Part shown: positions 1 through 7,855 of the stretch, one piece after another
Position numbering within the stretch: position 1 is the first letter of the stretch
How the letters are laid out: each line of letters begins with the position of its first letter
NCBI GenBank assembly: GCA_965198655.1
Contig: OZ240668.1
Span: 806,001-870,000, forward strand
Direction: 5' to 3'
DNA length: 64,000 nucleotides
Source: Lichenicola sp965198655
Lineage (GTDB): Bacteria > Pseudomonadota > Alphaproteobacteria > Acetobacterales > Acetobacteraceae
Notes under the pieces: model-generated
Databases searched by the model: none
Told to the model about the DNA's origin: nothing
Seen by the model: only the letters and a program-made list of their open reading frames with translations
Translations under genes and position numbers: made by a program

Positions 1-154
1 GCCGATCGAGATGATGACCACCACCGACAGCATCCTCGCCACCGAGGCGGTGCGGCTGGCACCCAACATGCGCCAGATCTCCATCGCCCAACTGCTCGCC
101 AACGCCATGCGCGCGGTGTCCGACGAGAGCTCCGTCAGCTCCCTGTTCGACTGA
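1..154 (+). CDS. prs: ribose-phosphate pyrophosphokinase, C-terminal end (partial)
   Basis: Only the last 50 codons are in the window. The visible peptide has the C-terminal features of bacterial PRPP synthetase: a TDSI segment, then APNMRQISIAQLL, and the family terminal ESSVSSLFD. The enzyme makes 5-phosphoribosyl-1-pyrophosphate from ribose 5-phosphate and ATP in the cytosol, feeding nucleotide, NAD, His and Trp synthesis. In many alphaproteobacteria prs lies directly before rplY-pth-ychF; here three other genes intervene. The histidine phosphatase gene starts 8 bases after the stop, so the two may be co-transcribed. Confidence 0.85.
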   Translation, partial: PIEMMTTTDSILATEAVRLAPNMRQISIAQLLANAMRAVSDESSVSSLFD

Positions 155-162
155 GGCCCGGC

Positions 163-768
163 ATGACGGCGACGTTGGCTCCGCGCCCGTTCTGGTACCT
201 GCGTCACGGCGAGACCGACTGGAACGCGCGCGGCGTGAGCCAGGGCCGCTCCGACATCCCCTTGAACGAGACCGGCATCAGGCAGTCTACCCGCGCTGCG
301 CGCGTCATGGCCGAGCACTGGCACGACTTCTCGCCGGTCACCCGCATCGTGTCCTCGCCGCTCTCGCGCGCCTATCGCACCGCCGAGCTGGTGGTCGAGG
401 CGCTGGCCGGGCAGGGGGTGCGGCTTCCGCTCACCACCGATCCGGAGCTGCAGGAGGTGTGCTTCGGCGTGCAGGAAGGCCAGCCGATGGGGGACTGGTA
501 CGATAGCTGGATCGCGGGCGACTACACGCCGGAGGGCGCCGAGCCGTTCGACGCGCTGGTGGCGCGCGCGCGTGCCGCGGTGGATCGCGCGACGGCGGCC
601 GACGGGACCGCGCTGGTGGTCTGCCACGGCGCCATGTTCCGGGCGCTGCGCCACGCGATGGGGCTGGCGGCCAACGTGCGCCTGCCCAACGCGGCACCGC
701 TCTGGTTGGCCCCCGGCGACGGTCCGGGTGATCCGTGGACGCTGGTCGAGGTGGGCCGGGCCGCCTGA
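163..768 (+). CDS. histidine phosphatase family protein (phosphoglycerate mutase-like)
   Basis: 201 aa. The protein opens with the phosphohistidine signature LRHGETDWN: Arg14, His15 (the residue that is transiently phosphorylated), Gly16. A second catalytic-type segment, VVCHGAMFRAL, lies near residue 150. This is the single-domain branch of the family (cofactor-dependent phosphoglycerate mutase, broad phosphatases, GpmB/CobC-like), and substrate cannot be read from sequence. It sits 8 bases after prs, and its TGA overlaps the ATG of the D-lactate dehydrogenase gene (TGATG), so the two are probably translationally coupled. Whether it acts on a sugar phosphate linked to that pathway is a guess. 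Confidence 0.85.
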   Translation: MTATLAPRPFWYLRHGETDWNARGVSQGRSDIPLNETGIRQSTRAARVMAEHWHDFSPVTRIVSSPLSRAYRTAELVVEALAGQGVRLPLTTDPELQEVCFGVQEGQPMGDWYDSWIAGDYTPEGAEPFDALVARARAAVDRATAADGTALVVCHGAMFRALRHAMGLAANVRLPNAAPLWLAPGDGPGDPWTLVEVGRAA

Positions 769-2525
769 TGCCGGACGGCGCTTCCCTCCCCGGTGCGCCG
801 GACGGCGTCCTTCCTGGCGCGCCGGACGGCGCGACGCTGGTCCTCGCGCTCGCCGCGATCGTCGGCCGCCGCCACGTGCTGACCGGCGCGGCGCGGACAC
901 GCCGCTACCGCAGCGGCTACCGGTCCGGCTGCGGCGCCGCGCTGGCGGTGGTGCGGCCGGGCAGCCTGCTGGAACAGTGGCGCGTTGCGCAGGCCTGCAT
1001 CGCCGCCGGGCGCATCGTGCTGATGCAGGCGGCCAACACCGGCCTGACCGGCGGCTCCACCCCCGACGCCGCCGGCTACGACCGCGAGGTGGTGATCGTC
1101 AGCACCCTGCGCATGGACCGGATCCGGCTGCTGGGCGGCGGCAGGCAGGCGTTGTGCTACCCCGGCGCCACCCTTCACCGGCTGGAGCAACTGTTGAAGC
1201 CGCTCGGCCGCGAGCCGCACTCGGTGATCGGCTCGTCCTGCATCGGCGCCTCGGTGATGGGCGGGGTGGCCAACAACTCCGGCGGCGCCTTGGTGCGGCG
1301 CGGTCCGGCCTACACCGAGATGGCGCTGTTCGGCCGGGTCGAGGCGGACGGGCGGCTGGTGCTGGTGGACCATCTCGGCATACGGCTCGGGTCCGATCCG
1401 GAACAGGTGCTGCGCCGCCTGGACGCGGACGCGTTTACCGAGGCGGACGTCGACTGGACCAGCGGGCGCGGCCACGACGACACCTACGCCTCGCACGTGC
1501 GCGACGTGGAGTCGCCGGTCCCGGCCCGCTACAACGCCGATCCGTCCCGGCTGCACGAGGCCTCCGGCAGCGCCGGCCGGCTGGTGCTGTTCGCGGTGCG
1601 CCTCGACACCTTCGAGGCGGAGGCCGATCCGGCGGTGTTCTATGTCGGCACGAACGATCCGGACGCGCTGCAAACGCTGCGCCGCCGCGTCCTGCGCGAG
1701 CTGCCGGCGCTGCCGATCGCGGGCGAGTACATGCACCGCGACATGTTCGACGTCGCCGACCGCTACGGCAAGGACACGGTGATCGCGATCGAGCGCCTCG
1801 GCACGGCGCGGCTGCCCGCCTTGTTCGCGCTCAAGGGCGGGCTCGACCGGCTGTCGCGCCGCGTGCCGCTGCTGCCGCGCAGCCTCGGCGACCGGTTGCT
1901 GCAGGGGCTCGGCCGGTTGTTTCCCGATCACCTGCCGCCACGCCTGCGCCGGTTCCGCGACCGCTACGCGCACCACCTGATGCTCAAGGTGGACAGCGCG
2001 TCGGCCACCCGAACCGAGGCGCTGCTCCGCGACGTGCTCGGGGGCGGCCGGGGCGACCTGTTCCGCTGCTCCGCGGGCGAGGCGTCCAAGGCGTTTCTGC
2101 ACCGCTTCGCCGCCGCAGGGGCCGCGGTGCGTTATCGCGCCCTGCACCCCCGAACGGTGGAGGACATCGTGGCGCTGGACGTCGCCCTGCCGCGCAACGC
2201 CCGCGACTGGTTCGAGCAACTGCCGGCGGAGTTCGAGGAAGAGATTTCGCACCGGTTTTACTACGGCCACTTCCTGTGCCACGTGCTGCACCAGGACTAC
2301 GTGGTGCGCCGGGGCGTCGATCCGGTGGCGCTGGAGGCGCGGCTGCTGGCGCTGCTGGAGGCGCGCGGCGCGCGTGCGCCGGCCGAGCACAATGTCGGGC
2401 ACCTGTATCACGCCCCGCCGGCGCTCCAAGCGCATTACCGGTCGCTAGATCCTTGCAACTGCCTCAACCCGGGCATCGGGCGGACCAGCCGGCTGCGCTG
2501 CTGGGGCGAGCCGGCCGGGGGCTGA
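768..2525 (+). CDS. dld: quinone-dependent D-lactate dehydrogenase
   Basis: 585 aa, close to the 571 aa of E. coli Dld. It oxidises D-lactate to pyruvate with FAD and passes electrons to quinone at the inner membrane face. The FAD-binding (PCMH-type) domain occupies the first ~260 residues (QAANTGLTGGSTP and the HSVIGSSCIGASVMGG segment); the membrane-binding domain follows, ending with the family-typical LDPCNCLNPGIGRTS, close to the DPTNSFNPGIGKTS-like end of relatives. The start at 768 is chosen because it overlaps the upstream stop; an ATG at 735 would extend the protein by 11 residues that do not look like family sequence. Electrons would enter the quinol pool used by the two cyo oxidases further along. 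Confidence 0.93.
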   Translation: MPDGASLPGAPDGVLPGAPDGATLVLALAAIVGRRHVLTGAARTRRYRSGYRSGCGAALAVVRPGSLLEQWRVAQACIAAGRIVLMQAANTGLTGGSTPDAAGYDREVVIVSTLRMDRIRLLGGGRQALCYPGATLHRLEQLLKPLGREPHSVIGSSCIGASVMGGVANNSGGALVRRGPAYTEMALFGRVEADGRLVLVDHLGIRLGSDPEQVLRRLDADAFTEADVDWTSGRGHDDTYASHVRDVESPVPARYNADPSRLHEASGSAGRLVLFAVRLDTFEAEADPAVFYVGTNDPDALQTLRRRVLRELPALPIAGEYMHRDMFDVADRYGKDTVIAIERLGTARLPALFALKGGLDRLSRRVPLLPRSLGDRLLQGLGRLFPDHLPPRLRRFRDRYAHHLMLKVDSASATRTEALLRDVLGGGRGDLFRCSAGEASKAFLHRFAAAGAAVRYRALHPRTVEDIVALDVALPRNARDWFEQLPAEFEEEISHRFYYGHFLCHVLHQDYVVRRGVDPVALEARLLALLEARGARAPAEHNVGHLYHAPPALQAHYRSLDPCNCLNPGIGRTSRLRCWGEPAGG

Positions 2526-2537
2526 ACCGGTCCGGCG

Positions 2538-2939
2538 TCAGTGCATCGCCTTCAACAGGCCGGCGCACGCGTCGTGGCAGGCCTGGCAGGCCTCGGCGCA
2601 GTCTGCGCAATGTGCGTGCATGCTCGCATGGCTGCCGCACGCGTCGCCGCACTCACGGCAGGCGGCCAGGCAGGCGGCGAGCTGGGCCCGTGCCACCACC
2701 TCGCTGAGCGTGCCCACGCGCGACAACACCGTTCCGGTGGCAGCGCAGATCGTGGCGCAGTCGAGGTCGAGGCGGATGCAGGCGCGCAGCTCGGCGATGC
2801 TGTCCTCGGCCAGGCAGGCATCGGCGCAGGCGCTGCATGCGGCGGCGCAGTCGGCACAGGAGCGGATGCAGGACAGGATTGCCTCCAGCGTGTCGGGCGG
2901 CCGGGGATGGGTGCGCAGCACGGCGATCGCGTGGTCCAT
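2538..2939 (-). CDS. cysteine-rich four-helix bundle copper-binding protein (DUF326/Csp-like)
   Basis: 133 aa with 18 cysteines, mostly in CxxxC spacing along helices (SCIRSCADCAAACSACADAC, later CADCAEACQACHDAC), plus few aromatic residues. This matches the DUF326 / copper storage protein family, in which Cys residues line the inside of a four-helix bundle and hold many Cu(I) ions. No signal peptide is seen, so a cytosolic Csp3-like type is more likely than the exported Csp1 type. The start at 2939 has AAGGAT 8-10 bases upstream; the longer reading from 3005 adds an Arg-rich stretch unlike the family. It lies antisense between dld and rplY and looks like a single-gene unit. Confidence 0.85.
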   Translation of the reverse strand: MDHAIAVLRTHPRPPDTLEAILSCIRSCADCAAACSACADACLAEDSIAELRACIRLDLDCATICAATGTVLSRVGTLSEVVARAQLAACLAACRECGDACGSHASMHAHCADCAEACQACHDACAGLLKAMH

Positions 2940-3132
2940 GGAGGATCCTTGGGGCTGGATTGAGCGCCGGTAACGCCTGGTCCCTCGGCCGGCTCGCCTC
3001 CACACGCAACCGTCATGGCGGGATCGCGGCCCCGCATCTCAAGCGTTGCGGTTCCCGCTGCCTCCGCCTAGAAGACCACGCGCACGTCGGCACCCCTGGA
3101 GGCCGGTGCGCTTGTTGTTCAGGAGCAGTTCA

Positions 3133-3804
3133 GTGACCAACTTCACGACGATCGAGGCGTCGGTGCGTGCGAGGGCCGGTAAGGGGGCGGCGCGCGCAAC
3201 GAGGCGGGACGGGCTGGTCCCGGGGGTGATCTACGGCGCCAAGCAGGACGCCAGCCTGATCGCGCTGGACCCCCGGGTGGTGCTGCGCGAGCTGGTCAAG
3301 ACCGGCTGGCGCTCGCGGCTGTACGAGATCACGGCGGACGGCGCCCCGATCCGCGCCCTGATGCGCGAGGTGCAACTGCACCCGGTGACGGACCGGCCGA
3401 TCCACGTCGACTTCCAGCGCCTGGCGCCGGGCGAGCAGATCAAGGTGGCGGTGCAGGTGGTGTTCACCGGCGAGGACAGCTCGGTCGGGATCAAGCGCGG
3501 CGGCGTGCTGAACGTGGTCCGGCACACCATCGAGGTGTCGGTCGATCCGGACCACATCCCGGCCAGCTTCACCGTCGACCTGACCGCGCTCGACATCAAC
3601 GACAACGTGCGCTGGTCCGACATCGCCGGCACCGAGAACGTGTCCCCGGTGATCGCCGACCGGGACTTCGTGATCGCGACGGTGGCGGCCCCCACCGTGA
3701 TCGCCGAGCCGGAGCCGGCGGCGGCGGCCGCCCCCGCGGCGGCGCCGGCCAAGGGCACCAAGGCGCCGGCCAAGCCGGCCGCGAAGCCCGCCGCCAAGAA
3801 GTAG
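3133..3804 (+). CDS. rplY: 50S ribosomal protein L25/general stress protein Ctc
   Basis: 223 aa, the long two-domain (TL5/CTC) form that binds 5S rRNA in the 50S subunit. The N-terminal 5S-binding barrel covers about residues 1-95 (GLVPGVIYG, LMREVQLHPVTDRPIHVDFQ) and the C-terminal beta domain about 96-190; the tail is an Ala/Pro/Lys-rich low-complexity extension common in alphaproteobacteria. The start is GTG at 3133 with AGGAG at 3121-3125; a reading from ATG 3046 adds 29 non-homologous residues. pth follows after 13 bases and ychF 6 bases after that, a widely conserved trio. Confidence 0.95.
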   Translation: MTNFTTIEASVRARAGKGAARATRRDGLVPGVIYGAKQDASLIALDPRVVLRELVKTGWRSRLYEITADGAPIRALMREVQLHPVTDRPIHVDFQRLAPGEQIKVAVQVVFTGEDSSVGIKRGGVLNVVRHTIEVSVDPDHIPASFTVDLTALDINDNVRWSDIAGTENVSPVIADRDFVIATVAAPTVIAEPEPAAAAAPAAAPAKGTKAPAKPAAKPAAKK

Positions 3805-3817
3805 GCCGGGCGTCGCC

Positions 3818-4390
3818 GTGCTGCTCTGGGCCGGGCTCGGCAACCCCGAGCCCGGGATGCGGCGGCAGCGCCACAACATCGGCTTCATGGCCATCGACGC
3901 GATCGCGCGCCGTCACGGCTTCGGGCCCTGGCGGAAGCGGTTCAAGGGCGAGGCGGCGGAAGGCGAGCTCGCCGGCCGCCGGGTCCTGGCGCTGAAGCCG
4001 CTGACCTACATGAACGCGTCCGGAGAGAGCGTGCAGGCGGCGGCCGCGTTCTTCAAGGTCGCCCCCTTCGACATCACCGCCCTGCACGACGAGCTTGACC
4101 TCGCCCCCGGCCGGGTGCGGGTGAAGAAGGGCGGCGGGGCGGCCGGGCATAACGGGCTGCGCTCGATGGACCGGATGCTGGGCACGCCGGAGTACTGGCG
4201 GGTCAGGCTCGGCATCGGTCATCCCGGCTCCAAGGAGCGGGTGACCGGACACGTGCTGGGCGACTTCGCCAAGGTCGACCAGGACTGGCTCGGCGTCCTG
4301 CTCGACGCGGTGGCCGACGCGGCGCCGCTGCTGGCGGAGGCACGGCCGGACGCGTTCATGACGCGGGTGGCGTTGCTGGTGGAGGGTTAG
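3818..4390 (+). CDS. pth: peptidyl-tRNA hydrolase
   Basis: 190 aa, the normal length. Pth releases peptides from prematurely dropped peptidyl-tRNA in the cytosol. The N-terminus LLWAGLGNPEP carries the substrate-binding Asn9, followed by catalytic His19 in RRQRHNIGF; the DELDLAPG segment carries the catalytic-site Asp, and KGGGAAGHNGLRS is the second conserved block. The start codon is GTG. It is the middle gene of rplY-pth-ychF with short gaps on both sides, so it is almost surely in one transcript with them. Confidence 0.96.
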   Translation: MLLWAGLGNPEPGMRRQRHNIGFMAIDAIARRHGFGPWRKRFKGEAAEGELAGRRVLALKPLTYMNASGESVQAAAAFFKVAPFDITALHDELDLAPGRVRVKKGGGAAGHNGLRSMDRMLGTPEYWRVRLGIGHPGSKERVTGHVLGDFAKVDQDWLGVLLDAVADAAPLLAEARPDAFMTRVALLVEG

Positions 4391-4396
4391 GCGCTC

Positions 4397-5488
4397 ATGG
4401 GGTTCAACTGCGGCATCGTCGGCCTGCCCAACGTCGGCAAGTCGACCCTGTTCAACGCCCTCACCGCGACCGCGGCGGCGCAGGCGGCGAACTACCCGTT
4501 CTGCACCATCGAGCCGAACATCGGCCGGGTGGCGGTGCCGGACCCGCGCCTGCAGGCGCTGGCGGCGATTGGCCGGTCGCAGAAGATCGTGCCGACCAGC
4601 CTGGAGTTCGTCGACATCGCCGGCCTGGTGCGCGGCGCCTCGCGCGGGGAAGGGCTCGGCAACCAGTTCCTGGCCAACATACGCGAGGTGGACGCCATCA
4701 TCCACGTGCTGCGCTGCTTCGAGGACGACGACGTTTCCCATGTCGAAGGCTCGGTGGACCCGGTCCGCGACGCCGACACGGTGGAAACCGAGCTGATGCT
4801 GGCCGACATGGACAGCCTGGAGAAGCGCCTGCTGCCGCTGGCCAAGAAGGCGCGGACCGATCGCGACGCCGCGCAGCAGGTGGCGGTGATCGAGCCGCTT
4901 CTGGACGCCCTGCGCGCGGGACGTCCGGCCCGCACCGCGGTGGCGGCCGGCCAGGACGAGGCGGTGCGCCGGCTGCAACTGATGACGACCAAGCCGGTGC
5001 TTTACGTGTGCAACGTCGAGGAAGGGGCCGCGGCGACCGGCAACGCCGGGTCCGAGCGGGTCGCCGCCAAGGCCCGGGCCGAAGGGGCGGCGATGGTGGT
5101 GGTGTCGGCCGCGATCGAGGCCGAGGTGAGCCAGTTGCCAGATGCGGACCGGGCCGAGTTCCTCGAAGGCCTCGGCCTGTCCGATAGCGGGCTCGACCGG
5201 GTGATCGCCGCCGGCTACCGGCTGCTGGGGCTCGCCACCTACTTCACGGTCGGCCCGAAGGAAACCCGCGCCTGGACCATCACCGCCGGCACCAAGGCGC
5301 CGCAGGCGGCGGCGGTGATCCACAACGACTTCGAGCGCGGCTTCATCGCCTGCGAAACCATCGGCACCGAGGACTACCTCGCCTTCAAGGGCGAGGCCGG
5401 CGCCAGGGAGGCAGGCAGGATGCGCGTCGAAGGGCGTGACTACGTGGTGCGGGACGGCGACGTGCTGCTGTTCCGGTTCAACGTGTGA
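4397..5488 (+). CDS. ychF: redox-regulated ATPase YchF
   Basis: 363 aa, the standard size. YchF is an Obg-superfamily P-loop protein that prefers ATP and binds ribosomes. Visible parts: G1 loop GLPNVGKSTLFNAL at residues ~7-20, DIAGLVRGASRGEGLG as the G3 region, NVEE in place of the GTP-specific NKxD, and a C-terminal TGS domain (TYFTVGPKETRAWTI). It ends 31 bases before the converging TPR gene. Confidence 0.96.
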   Translation: MGFNCGIVGLPNVGKSTLFNALTATAAAQAANYPFCTIEPNIGRVAVPDPRLQALAAIGRSQKIVPTSLEFVDIAGLVRGASRGEGLGNQFLANIREVDAIIHVLRCFEDDDVSHVEGSVDPVRDADTVETELMLADMDSLEKRLLPLAKKARTDRDAAQQVAVIEPLLDALRAGRPARTAVAAGQDEAVRRLQLMTTKPVLYVCNVEEGAAATGNAGSERVAAKARAEGAAMVVVSAAIEAEVSQLPDADRAEFLEGLGLSDSGLDRVIAAGYRLLGLATYFTVGPKETRAWTITAGTKAPQAAAVIHNDFERGFIACETIGTEDYLAFKGEAGAREAGRMRVEGRDYVVRDGDVLLFRFNV

Positions 5489-5519
5489 CGCGCCGGGCCG
5501 CGTCGCGCGCGGCTCCTGT

Positions 5520-7709
5520 TCATGCCCCTCGGGCCTGGCCGGTCCACTCGGCATGGGCGTCCTGGCACAGGCGGGTCCATCCGGCGACGTTGCACGGGAA
5601 GGCTGGCCGGTCGGGGGCGAACCAGTCGATGAAGCCGAGCATGAGCCCGTCATGGACGCGTCGGATGCTGAGCGGCGCGTCGCCGCCGCCCGCCCTGCAC
5701 ACGAAGAACAGCACGTTGCGTCCGAACCTGTTCACCGCCGCGGCGAGCCTGGTCAGCTCGGCGTCGGCAGGCAGCGGCTCGGCATAGCGGTAGACGAACA
5801 GCTTGTCCCCGTCCTCCAGGTCCTCGGTCAGCTTGCGGGACAGGAAGCTCATCCGCTGGCACATCATCGCGTGCGCCTGTTGCTCGGGAACCAGGCTCCG
5901 TTCCAGGTGGGTGTGGTCGCAGAAGATGTCGTAGGTGGTGTCCACCATCGCCCAATCGGACGCGTTGGGCCGCGCCCGCAGCACCGTCGCCTCGGGTGCG
6001 CCGATCCCGGCGAAATCGGCCTCCAGCGCCCGCGTCAGGCTTGGCAGGCTGAGGCCCGACCAGCGCAGCAGGCTCAACGGCTCGATCTTGAAGTGTCGCT
6101 GGAAGAAGCCGAGCTCGCAGCCATACGCCGTGTTGCCGTCCGCCCCGCCGCCGCCCAGGCTCTCGAACTGCGGCAGGATGCTCTCGATCGACCGGTCGTC
6201 GGCTCCACCGCGACCCGCGGCGTCGCGGCCGGCTCGCGATCCGGCCACGTCGGGCGCGGCGCCGAGCAGGATCTCCTCGGCAATGACGATCTTCTCCTTG
6301 ATGGCCGGGACGTCGGGATGACGGTCGAAGATCTCCCTCAGCCGGTCGAGATATTGCCGGTAGTCGCCCTTGAGCTTGACGATGTGCGCCCTGGCGTCGA
6401 GCAGCTCCACCCTCATCCCCTGGGCGTCCATGCGGTCGACGATCAGCCTGTCCAGCTCGTCCAGGGACAGCTTTCGCGCATCCGCGTCGAGGTAGCTGGC
6501 CAGGTAGGCGAGGTCGACGAGGGGCTGGTTCTCGTTTGGGAACGTGTGCAGCATCTCCAGCAGCAGCGACTCCGCCTCGCCGAGGCGGCCCGTTTCGAGC
6601 AGGGTTTTCGACTGGCCGACATAGCCCCACCAGTTCTCCGGAAACCGCTCGCGGACGACCTCGTACCGCTTGAGCGCCACCTTCCAGTCCCAAACGCTTT
6701 CGGCGAGCTGGGCATGGTCCAGGAACAACGCCGCCTCGTGGGGAATGCGCTGCTGCCCTTCCTCCAGGACCCGTTCCGCGTCCTCGACCTTGTCCAGCCT
6801 ACGCAAGGCCGCGGCGATGCGGGCATAGGCCCACCATCCGTCGGGGAACCGCTCCTTGACCGCGGTGAAGCGGCGGATGACCTCCGGCCAGTCCTCTCGC
6901 GCCTCGGCGACGGTGCCGTAGTCGATGAACAGGGCCGCTTCCCCGGGGATCTGCCGCTGGCCTTCCTCCAGGATGCGGTCGGCCTCGTCGAGCCGGCCCA
7001 TGTGTCGCAGGGCGATGGCGATGCGGGCATAGGCCCACCACCCATCGGGGAACCGTTCCTTGACCGCGGTGAAGCGGCGGATGACCTCCGGCCAGTCCTC
7101 TCGCGCCTCGGCGACGGTGCCGTGGTCGATGAACAAGGCCGGCTCCCCGGGGATCCGCCGCTGGCCTTCCTCCAGGATGCGGTCGGCCTCGTCGAGCCGG
7201 CCCATGTGTCGCAGGGCGATGGCGATGCGGGCATAGGCCCACCATCCGTCGGGGAACCGTTCCTTGACCACCTTGAAGCGGCGGATGACCTCCGGCCAGT
7301 CCTCTCGCGCCTCGGCGACGGTGCCGTAGTCGATGAACAAGGCCGGCTCCCCGGGGATCCGCCGCTGGCCTTCCTCCAGGATGCGGTCGGCCTCGTCGAG
7401 CCGGCCGAGGTGTCGCAGGGCGATGGCGATGCGGGCATAGGCCCACCACTCGTCCGGGAACCGCTCCTTGACGGTGGTGAAGCGGCGGATGACTTCCGGC
7501 CAGTCATGGGCGGTCTCGGCGATCGTCGCATAGTCGATGAAAAGCCTGGGATGGTCCGGAAACATCGCCAGGCCGTTCGCCAGCAGCGCCTGGGCGTCCT
7601 CCGTCTTGCCGTTCCGCAGGAGGGTCGCCGCAACCTCGGCCAACTGCCACAGGTTCGCCGGACGTTCATCGATGTGGACGTCGGTGTCCGCCTGCACACG
7701 GGTCTCCAT
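5520..7709 (-). CDS. TPR-repeat protein with a C-terminal CELGFFQR-type domain
   Basis: 729 aa from the ATG at 7709. Residues ~20-390 are tetratricopeptide-like repeats, four of them copies of a 68-residue (two-TPR) unit with WWAYARIAIALRH and LDEADRILEEGQRRIPGE, almost identical at DNA level. After a low-complexity Gly/Ser/Arg linker comes a second domain beginning near GCELGFFQRHFKIEPLSLLRWS and ending with RFGRNVLFFVCRAGG and HDGLMLGFIDWFAP. I recall this second domain from other Acetobacteraceae TPR or glycan-related proteins, but I cannot give its activity; a relation to DUF1796 (papain-like fold) is possible. No signal peptide or TM segment. It is divergent from the FkbH-like gene, 146 bases apart, and may belong to the same function. 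Starts at 7805 or 7877 are possible but have no better ribosome binding site. Confidence 0.75.
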   Translation of the reverse strand: METRVQADTDVHIDERPANLWQLAEVAATLLRNGKTEDAQALLANGLAMFPDHPRLFIDYATIAETAHDWPEVIRRFTTVKERFPDEWWAYARIAIALRHLGRLDEADRILEEGQRRIPGEPALFIDYGTVAEAREDWPEVIRRFKVVKERFPDGWWAYARIAIALRHMGRLDEADRILEEGQRRIPGEPALFIDHGTVAEAREDWPEVIRRFTAVKERFPDGWWAYARIAIALRHMGRLDEADRILEEGQRQIPGEAALFIDYGTVAEAREDWPEVIRRFTAVKERFPDGWWAYARIAAALRRLDKVEDAERVLEEGQQRIPHEAALFLDHAQLAESVWDWKVALKRYEVVRERFPENWWGYVGQSKTLLETGRLGEAESLLLEMLHTFPNENQPLVDLAYLASYLDADARKLSLDELDRLIVDRMDAQGMRVELLDARAHIVKLKGDYRQYLDRLREIFDRHPDVPAIKEKIVIAEEILLGAAPDVAGSRAGRDAAGRGGADDRSIESILPQFESLGGGGADGNTAYGCELGFFQRHFKIEPLSLLRWSGLSLPSLTRALEADFAGIGAPEATVLRARPNASDWAMVDTTYDIFCDHTHLERSLVPEQQAHAMMCQRMSFLSRKLTEDLEDGDKLFVYRYAEPLPADAELTRLAAAVNRFGRNVLFFVCRAGGGDAPLSIRRVHDGLMLGFIDWFAPDRPAFPCNVAGWTRLCQDAHAEWTGQARGA
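6813..7504 (-). repeat. 204-bp tandem coding repeats inside the TPR gene
   Basis: The same words recur at exact 204-bp steps: the GGCGATGCGGGCATAGG word begins at 6813, 7017, 7221 and 7425, and ATGACCTCCGGCCAG (ATGACTTCC in the last) at 6877, 7081, 7285 and 7489. 204 bp equals 68 codons, two TPR motifs, so units can be gained or lost without breaking the frame. The inner units are nearly identical, the outer ones more diverged. Confidence 0.95.
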
Positions 7710-7855
7710 GGAACGGAATCCAAGCCAGTCAGCGGCGTCAAATAACAAAACGCGTCTCAAAAAGTCCAGTTTGATCGACACGCACAACCAGGACGTGCTC
7801 CCCATCTTGATTGACGCCCAGGTCCCGACCCGAAAGGATGACGGCCGGATGATCG

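Noticed and set aside
522..2435. A 637-codon open frame on the - strand opposite the phosphatase and dld genes
   Set aside because: GC-rich shadow frame: composition dominated by Arg, Ala, Gln, His; no family signature; the + strand genes are well supported. The same holds for many other long antisense frames, for example opposite ychF, cyoB and gltX.
6813..7504. Regular repeats that could suggest a CRISPR array
   Set aside because: The 204-bp unit is all coding, in frame, and encodes TPR motifs; there are no short repeats with unique spacers.
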